Assembly: GCA_002402585.1 (NCBI GenBank)
Contig: DHGC01000099.1
Location: 1-18,322, forward strand
Direction of reading: 5' to 3'
Length of the DNA stretch: 18,322 nt
Source: Erysipelotrichaceae bacterium UBA4808
GTDB lineage: Bacteria; Bacillota_I; Bacilli_A; Erysipelotrichales; Erysipelotrichaceae
The notes beneath the pieces were generated by a model. The model searched no databases and was not told the DNA's origin. It was given only the letters and a program-made list of their open reading frames with translations. Positions within the stretch are counted from its first letter, which is position 1. Each line of letters begins with the position of its first letter. This document shows positions 14,293-18,322 of this stretch, one piece after another. The position numbers and the translations under genes are program-made.

Positions 14293-14769
14293 ATGAAGAT
14301 TAAGAAATATGAACTTTTGATCGTTGCGGCGGTCGTAATGGCGGATGCTTTCAGTAAAGGCATCATCGTCCGAGTATTTGAATACGGTGAACGTATGGAA
14401 GTGATCAAAGATTTCTTTTGGCTGACCTATCTCAGAAACACGGGTGCAGCTTGGAGTATTCTTGAGGGTCAATTATGGTTTTTCATCTTGATCAGCTTGG
14501 TCGCGATGGCTGGGATGATCTGGTATTTTCTCAAGAGTGAACAACGTCAGATCATTCTTAGAGTGAGCTTGATGTTTCTATTTGCTGGAGCTTTGGGTAA
14601 TTTTATGGATCGCTTGCTTCTGGGCTATGTCCGTGATTTCCTATCGTTTAAGATTTTTGGTTACTATTTTCCTGTCTTTAACATTGCGGACATCAGTCTC
14701 AATGTCGGAGTCGGTTTGTTGATATTGGATGCCTTGTTGGAAGGAAAGAGTGAACATGGAAAATTTTGA
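14293..14769 (+). CDS. lspA: Lipoprotein signal peptidase (signal peptidase II)
   Basis: A membrane aspartyl protease that removes signal peptides from diacylated prolipoproteins. The 158-residue length is normal and there are four membrane helices. Conserved residues visible: Asp18 and Lys22 in the N-terminal DAFSK, Asn49 in the RNTGAAWS motif, the GNFMDRLLLGYVRDF motif with catalytic Asp115, and FNIAD with catalytic Asp133. A GTG at 14287 would add two residues, but it lies one base after the TATAAT box and could not be on that transcript. The ATG at 14293 is therefore preferred. There is no Shine-Dalgarno sequence. The gene overlaps the pseudouridine synthase gene by 14 bp, a common lspA-rluD arrangement in Firmicutes. 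Confidence 0.96.
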   Translation: MKIKKYELLIVAAVVMADAFSKGIIVRVFEYGERMEVIKDFFWLTYLRNTGAAWSILEGQLWFFILISLVAMAGMIWYFLKSEQRQIILRVSLMFLFAGALGNFMDRLLLGYVRDFLSFKIFGYYFPVFNIADISLNVGVGLLILDALLEGKSEHGKF

Positions 14770-15667
14770 GTTTATTGTAAGTGAGGCGCAGAATGGTTTG
14801 CGTTTTGATAAGTTATGCGTCGAAATCTTACCAGAATTGTCACGAACACGAATTCAGGAATTGATTGAAAATGGTTTCATCACCATCAATGATCTTGAAG
14901 TCAAAGCGAATACAAAAGTTAAGATCAATGACATTATTTCCGCAGAATGGCCGGAAGATGAAGAATTAAAAGTCGAAGCCGAAGAAATGGATTTGGATGT
15001 GCTCTATGAAGACAGTGATTTGATTGTCGTCAATAAACCAAAAGGGATGGTTGTCCATCCGGGTGCAGGCAATCCAAATCATACGCTGGTCAATGGCTTA
15101 TTAGCGCATTGTAAGGACCTCTCCGGCATCAATGGCGTTTTACGTCCTGGCATCGTTCATCGTATCGACAAGGATACGAGTGGTTGTCTGGTTGTGGCAA
15201 AAAATGATCTTGCCCATCAAAATTTGAGTGAGCAGTTGGCTAAACGAACCTTGAAACGGACGTATATCGCATTGGTTCACGGTGTCATTCAACACAATGT
15301 AGGAACCATCGAAGCTCCGATTGGTCGTGACAAGAGCGATCGTCAAAAGATGACGGTGACTTCTATGAACGCACGTCCTGCATTGACGCATTTTAAGGTC
15401 ATGAAGCGTTACGAAGCGTATACCTTGGTTGAATGTCAACTGGATACAGGGAGAACCCATCAGATCCGCGTTCATTTCCAATACATCAATTTTCCCATCG
15501 TAGGGGACCCAAAATATTCCATCAAAAAGACGCTTGAGACACAAGGACAATGTCTCCATGCCCAGCGCATCGAGTTCATTCATCCACGTACACAAGAAGT
15601 CATGCAATTTGAGGCAGATATGCCTGAGGTTTTTAAGAACGTATTGGAGGAATTGGATAAGGCATGA
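14756..15667 (+). CDS. RluD-type RNA pseudouridine synthase
   Basis: Isomerises uridines to pseudouridine in structured RNA, most likely 23S rRNA. The 303-residue protein has an N-terminal S4 RNA-binding domain (about 13-65: RFDKLCVEILPELSRTRIQELIENG) and a RluA-family catalytic domain. The catalytic motif HRIDKDTSG is intact, with Asp138 as nucleophile. Further family motifs NKPKGMVVHP and GRTHQIRVH are present. The exact target (for example the RluD helix-69 sites) cannot be assigned from sequence, so no symbol is given. The ATG at 14756, within the end of lspA, is chosen because of the AAGGAAAG site upstream and because the protein then begins just before the S4 domain. It overlaps the rhomboid gene by 4 bp. 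Confidence 0.95.
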   Translation: MENFEFIVSEAQNGLRFDKLCVEILPELSRTRIQELIENGFITINDLEVKANTKVKINDIISAEWPEDEELKVEAEEMDLDVLYEDSDLIVVNKPKGMVVHPGAGNPNHTLVNGLLAHCKDLSGINGVLRPGIVHRIDKDTSGCLVVAKNDLAHQNLSEQLAKRTLKRTYIALVHGVIQHNVGTIEAPIGRDKSDRQKMTVTSMNARPALTHFKVMKRYEAYTLVECQLDTGRTHQIRVHFQYINFPIVGDPKYSIKKTLETQGQCLHAQRIEFIHPRTQEVMQFEADMPEVFKNVLEELDKA

Positions 15668-16905
15668 ATATCAAAGAATATTGGTTGTTTAAAGCAGCAC
15701 ACGTCTTGATTGAAAAATACGGTTATCAATTGATCGATGTCCGTCCAATTCAAGAAGAAATTTGGTTGAACAACCCTAAAAAAGAAGCTTATGGCTTAGT
15801 TCGACTCTCTTTGGCGAGTGGTTTCAACATTCAATCCATTGAAGAGCGTACACACAAAATCCGTGAAGCCATTGAACAGGTCATGAGTACCCAGCCTACT
15901 TTTTGGGATGTCCAAATCGATGATGAAGGAACACTTGAAGAAACCAATTCCGCTGGCATGCATTGTGTCATCAGCCCTGATGCACTAGATAATGGTTTCG
16001 TTCAACAATTTCCTGAATTGAAAGATGCGTTTGTAAAAGTCGAAGATCCCAATCAAGAATTGGAAGAAATCAAAGAAAAAATCAAAGCCATGCGTAAATC
16101 CAACAAACCCATGTCCTTAATCGAACAAGTTAAAAGTCTACCTCGTGGAACGATGGTCATCACAGCTTTGATCATAAGCATCACCATCTTACTGATGGGC
16201 ATCCAATTCTTAGGTTATGATGTGTTCGCGGCCGCAATCTTTATTGGGGCATATTATAAAACTTTCGTTTTAGCAAACAATGAATATTGGCGTTTGCTTA
16301 CGACAGGTTTCATTCATATCGATATCTTTCATGTGTTGATGAACTCGATCGCACTCATCAATATTGGAAGCTTTATTGAACGTTTATACGGAACCAAACG
16401 TTTCTTGATCATTTTGATCAATGGGATTTTCTTTGGGACCTTCTTCGTCTTTGCGGCTGAAGGCAACAATCTTGTCGTGGGCATCAGTGGAGGCTTATAT
16501 GCTTTATTGGGTGTGATGTTGGTGTATTTGTATGAGAGTGGTTTGATGCGTCAACCCATGATACGTTCGCAAATCATGCGTATGGTGTTCATCAATGTCT
16601 TGATTAACTTTATCCCGCAAGTCAGTGTCTTGGGACACATGGGTGGATTGATCGTTGGGATCCTATTAGGGTTCATGTTGTCAAGAAAACCTTCTTGGGC
16701 TCCTTTACGTAAACATGGTTATCTTGCCTTGATTGTCTTGAGTATGGCGGTCGTAACCGTGGCTGCACAGAATCAGAATTATCTACCGCTCTATGGTCAA
16801 ACCGATCAATGGGTTTTGGATATTGCGGAGGATGTGGGTTTAAAAGGATATAGCGAGATGATGGAAGAAAAGTTGTTTGATTATTATCAAGAGGTGGAAC
16901 GATGA
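15664..16905 (+). CDS. Rhomboid intramembrane serine protease with N-terminal cytosolic domain
   Basis: A 413-residue rhomboid protease, resembling GluP/YqgP of Bacillus in domain order. Residues 1-160 are hydrophilic, forming a cytosolic domain ending in a short charged helix (about 128-147). The rhomboid core follows from about 163. Active-site residues are all present: catalytic Ser275 in GISGGLYAL, His325 in GHMGG, and the oxyanion-side His223/Asn227 in HVLMN. The WR motif at 209-210 lies in the first loop. At least six hydrophobic segments run to about residue 340, with another near 355-375. The last ~40 residues are hydrophilic, shorter than the TPR tail of YqgP. Related proteins cleave membrane transporters; the substrate here is unknown. 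A 4-bp ATGA overlap links it to dCMP deaminase. Confidence 0.93.
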   Translation: MNIKEYWLFKAAHVLIEKYGYQLIDVRPIQEEIWLNNPKKEAYGLVRLSLASGFNIQSIEERTHKIREAIEQVMSTQPTFWDVQIDDEGTLEETNSAGMHCVISPDALDNGFVQQFPELKDAFVKVEDPNQELEEIKEKIKAMRKSNKPMSLIEQVKSLPRGTMVITALIISITILLMGIQFLGYDVFAAAIFIGAYYKTFVLANNEYWRLLTTGFIHIDIFHVLMNSIALINIGSFIERLYGTKRFLIILINGIFFGTFFVFAAEGNNLVVGISGGLYALLGVMLVYLYESGLMRQPMIRSQIMRMVFINVLINFIPQVSVLGHMGGLIVGILLGFMLSRKPSWAPLRKHGYLALIVLSMAVVTVAAQNQNYLPLYGQTDQWVLDIAEDVGLKGYSEMMEEKLFDYYQEVER

Positions 16906-17378
16906 AAAGAGCCAATGCGATCAGTTGGGAGACCTACTTCATGGGCATTGCCCATTTGTCTGCATTGCGTTCAAAAGACCCCAACACACAAGTCGGGGCT
17001 GTCATTGTCGATCAAGAACATAAAGTTGTAAGCATTGGATACAATGGTTTCCCCAAGGGCTGTTCAGATGATGAATATCCATGGGAGAATGAAGGTTCCA
17101 GTTTAGAGACAAAGTATGTGTATGTCGTGCATGCGGAACTGAATGCGATCCTAAACAGTCCACGTTCAGTTAAAGGCTGTTCGATCTACGTGTCTTTATT
17201 TCCATGCCATGAATGTGCAAAGGCAATCATTCAATCTGGAATCCAAGAAATCGTTTATGAATCGGACAAATACGCTTCCAGCGAAAGTGTGCTTGCCAGC
17301 AAGCGGATGTTGGAGAGTGCGGGTGTCAAGATGGTTCAACTCACTAAAAAAGTTAAAGTCGAAGTCGTGGAGCTCTAA
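16902..17378 (+). CDS. comEB: dCMP deaminase (ComEB-like)
   Basis: Deaminates dCMP to dUMP, the substrate of thymidylate synthase. The 158-residue protein is of usual family length. The zinc site is intact: HAE (His77, Glu79) and PCHEC (Cys102, Cys105). The substrate-side segment GYNGFPKGCSDDEYPW at 46-61 is typical of dCMP deaminase rather than cytidine or tRNA deaminase. The start overlaps the rhomboid stop by 4 bp, with GAGGTGG just upstream. It is the last gene of the lspA-rluD-rhomboid transcript. Its 3' end overlaps the convergent rnhC by 4 bp. Together with the dUTPase of the neighbouring operon it gives two independent routes to dUMP. The comEB symbol reflects homology in Bacillus and does not imply competence. 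Confidence 0.94.
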   Translation: MKRANAISWETYFMGIAHLSALRSKDPNTQVGAVIVDQEHKVVSIGYNGFPKGCSDDEYPWENEGSSLETKYVYVVHAELNAILNSPRSVKGCSIYVSLFPCHECAKAIIQSGIQEIVYESDKYASSESVLASKRMLESAGVKMVQLTKKVKVEVVEL

Positions 17379-17394
17379 ATGCGCTCCATTTTTT
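17368..17394 (+). terminator. Terminator of the lspA-comEB transcript, inside the end of rnhC
   Basis: A 6-bp stem (17368-17373 with 17383-17388), a 9-base loop, then TTTTTT to 17394. The loop contains both stop codons. The stem spans the end of comEB and the last codons of the convergent rnhC. The reverse reading lacks a T run, so it serves only the plus strand. Confidence 0.65.
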
Positions 17395-18220
17395 GTGTAT
17401 TCTTGAAATGAAGTTTTGCGACTTCATGAAGCTTTTCAAATCCATATTGATCGACAAAACGTTGTGCAGCTTGATCAACCAGAGCACCTGACCCTTTGGG
17501 GAAGCTGAAACTGTATTGCTCTTCCATTTGCTTCCAAACAGCTAAAAAACGATCGCGTGCAATGATCGATGCACAGGCTACCGCAAGATATTTATTTTCT
17601 GCTTTGGTCTCGAACCGTAAGTGTTTAAAAACATCGTGTTCATCGTTAAGATATTTGAAATAGTTCATTGCTGGTGTGAATTGATCAATCACATTCAACG
17701 TAGGCGTGAACTTCAGTTTCGCAATCAGATGCTTATACGCTTGATTGTGAAGCTTAGCTTTAATGGCATTGAGATTGTTTGCTTTTTGAATCTGATTGTA
17801 TTTCGTATTTTGAACGATCAACACACTGTAAGGCAAGAGCTCCATCAATTTCGGGGCAAGCTTCTGAATCATTTGATCATCAATGGCTTTTGAATCTTGA
17901 ATGCCCAAGTCTTTGATCAATGCATAATGTTCATCATCCACATAACAAGCTGCTACGACAACTGGACCAAAATAATCACCCGTACCCACCTCATCACTTC
18001 CAGCGTGTGGGGTAAAGGATGGTTTTGCATTGGTGCCCATGAAGTCGATATCGGCACCCTGTATGACGACCTTACCAGACGTGTAGATACTGATTGTACA
18101 TTCTGGTAAACGATAAAAAGCATCAATGTAGGGATTATTGACGGTACTGAGGTATTTTTTGTATTTCACCTTGAGCTTATTGATTTCAGCAGGTGTTAGT
18201 AAAGTGCTTTTCGTAGGCAT
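17375..18220 (-). CDS. rnhC: Ribonuclease HIII
   Basis: Endonuclease that cuts the RNA strand of RNA-DNA hybrids, including R-loops. The protein is 281 residues from the ATG at 18220. An N-terminal TBP-like substrate-binding domain occupies about 1-65 and the RNase H fold the rest. The catalytic set is visible: Asp76 and Glu77 in GSDEVGTGDYFGP, Asp179 in VIDQF, and Glu208 in TKAENK, followed by AVACASIIARDRF. An in-frame ATG at 18256 would add 12 residues. I prefer 18220 because an extended -10 (TGATAAACT) lies 7 bases before it and because the longer form would overlap the divergent promoter. Neither start has a Shine-Dalgarno site. The gene is convergent with comEB. Confidence 0.95.
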   Translation of the reverse strand: MPTKSTLLTPAEINKLKVKYKKYLSTVNNPYIDAFYRLPECTISIYTSGKVVIQGADIDFMGTNAKPSFTPHAGSDEVGTGDYFGPVVVAACYVDDEHYALIKDLGIQDSKAIDDQMIQKLAPKLMELLPYSVLIVQNTKYNQIQKANNLNAIKAKLHNQAYKHLIAKLKFTPTLNVIDQFTPAMNYFKYLNDEHDVFKHLRFETKAENKYLAVACASIIARDRFLAVWKQMEEQYSFSFPKGSGALVDQAAQRFVDQYGFEKLHEVAKLHFKNTQKMERI

Positions 18221-18227
18221 CGATTCT

Positions 18228-18236
18228 AGTTTATCA
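18228..18236 (-). promoter_or_regulatory. Candidate rnhC extended -10, leaderless geometry
   Basis: On the minus strand TGATAAACT reads as TG-n-TAAACT, an extended -10 of four matches to TATAAT. Seven bases then precede the ATG at 18220. No convincing -35 lies upstream. Confidence 0.45.
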
Positions 18237-18240
18237 TAGT

Positions 18241-18269
18241 TTGTAATTAAACCCATAATCCAGTAAACT
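18241..18269 (+). promoter_or_regulatory. Candidate promoter of the gene at the right edge
   Basis: TTGTAA (18241-18246), a 17-base spacer, and TAAACT (18264-18269). It lies back to back with the rnhC -10. The predicted transcript would start about 8-10 bases before the ATG at 18285. Confidence 0.45.
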
Positions 18270-18284
18270 ATTTGTGAGGTCCGT

Positions 18285-18322
18285 ATGACAATTCCAGAAA
18301 CATTTCATCCTTATTTCGATAT
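18285..18322 (+). CDS. Start of an unidentified gene, cut by the window edge
   Basis: Only the first 12 codons are present (MTIPETFHPYFD). An ATG follows GAGG by five bases, a normal ribosome site, and a candidate promoter lies upstream. The frame is open to the edge. Too little sequence is present to name a family. In many Firmicutes rnhC is followed or faced by cvpA or mutS2, but this N-terminus does not obviously match either. Confidence 0.55.
   Translation, partial: MTIPETFHPYFD

Noticed and set aside
1..18322. CRISPR arrays, tRNA/rRNA genes, IS elements, prophage or integration sites
   Set aside because: No direct-repeat arrays, cloverleaf-like sequences, transposase or integrase genes, or long inverted repeats were seen when reading both strands by eye.

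Overview
The window reads as a gene-dense stretch of a low-GC Gram-positive (Firmicutes/Bacillota) chromosome. TGA acts as a normal stop, some starts are TTG or GTG, and KtrAB, LspA-RluD, RNase HIII and a BmrCD-type heterodimeric ABC exporter are present. The overall look suggests an Erysipelotrichia-like or neighbouring lineage, but that placement is inference from gene content and no 16S marker is present. Almost everything is housekeeping or core metabolism. I see no phage, IS element, CRISPR array, tRNA, rRNA or toxin-antitoxin cassette. Every intergenic gap is shorter than about 100 bases.

Layout, left to right. (1) Minus strand, 1-2776: purA (adenylosuccinate synthetase), preceded by a COG2509-type FAD-dependent oxidoreductase carrying a four-cysteine cluster. 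(2) Plus strand, 2875-5333: an osmC-like peroxidase gene, divergent from the FAD gene with back-to-back promoters, followed by overlapping ktrB and ktrA (potassium uptake), closed by a clear terminator. (3) Plus strand, 5403-8610: arginase, glycerol kinase, a small membrane-anchored NusG-domain-II protein and a Gx-transporter membrane protein, tightly packed and closed by a terminator. (4) Plus strand, about 8667-13079: two ABC exporter half-transporters forming an asymmetric heterodimer, a small MORN/YwqK-like protein and a dimeric all-alpha dUTPase. (5) Plus strand, 13133-14245: an M42 metallo-aminopeptidase with its own promoter and terminator. (6) Plus strand, 14293-17378: lspA, an RluD-type pseudouridine synthase, a rhomboid protease and dCMP deaminase, joined by short overlaps and ending in a terminator. 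(7) Minus strand, 17375-18220: rnhC (RNase HIII), convergent with and overlapping the dCMP deaminase gene. A divergent gene begins at 18285 and runs off the end.

Functional links: dCMP deaminase and dUTPase both feed dUMP/dTMP supply. purA serves AMP synthesis. LspA and the rhomboid are membrane proteases sharing a transcript with an rRNA-modifying enzyme. OsmC, the FAD enzyme and KtrAB suggest a redox/ion-stress neighbourhood.

The most interesting signal is not a gene but the start architecture. Four genes (osmC, arginase, lspA, rnhC) have a recognisable promoter whose -10 box ends only 6-7 bases before the start codon and have no Shine-Dalgarno sequence. This geometry predicts leaderless mRNAs. 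Other genes in the same window carry good Shine-Dalgarno sites, so two initiation modes appear to coexist. I found no clearly undescribed multi-gene system and say so.
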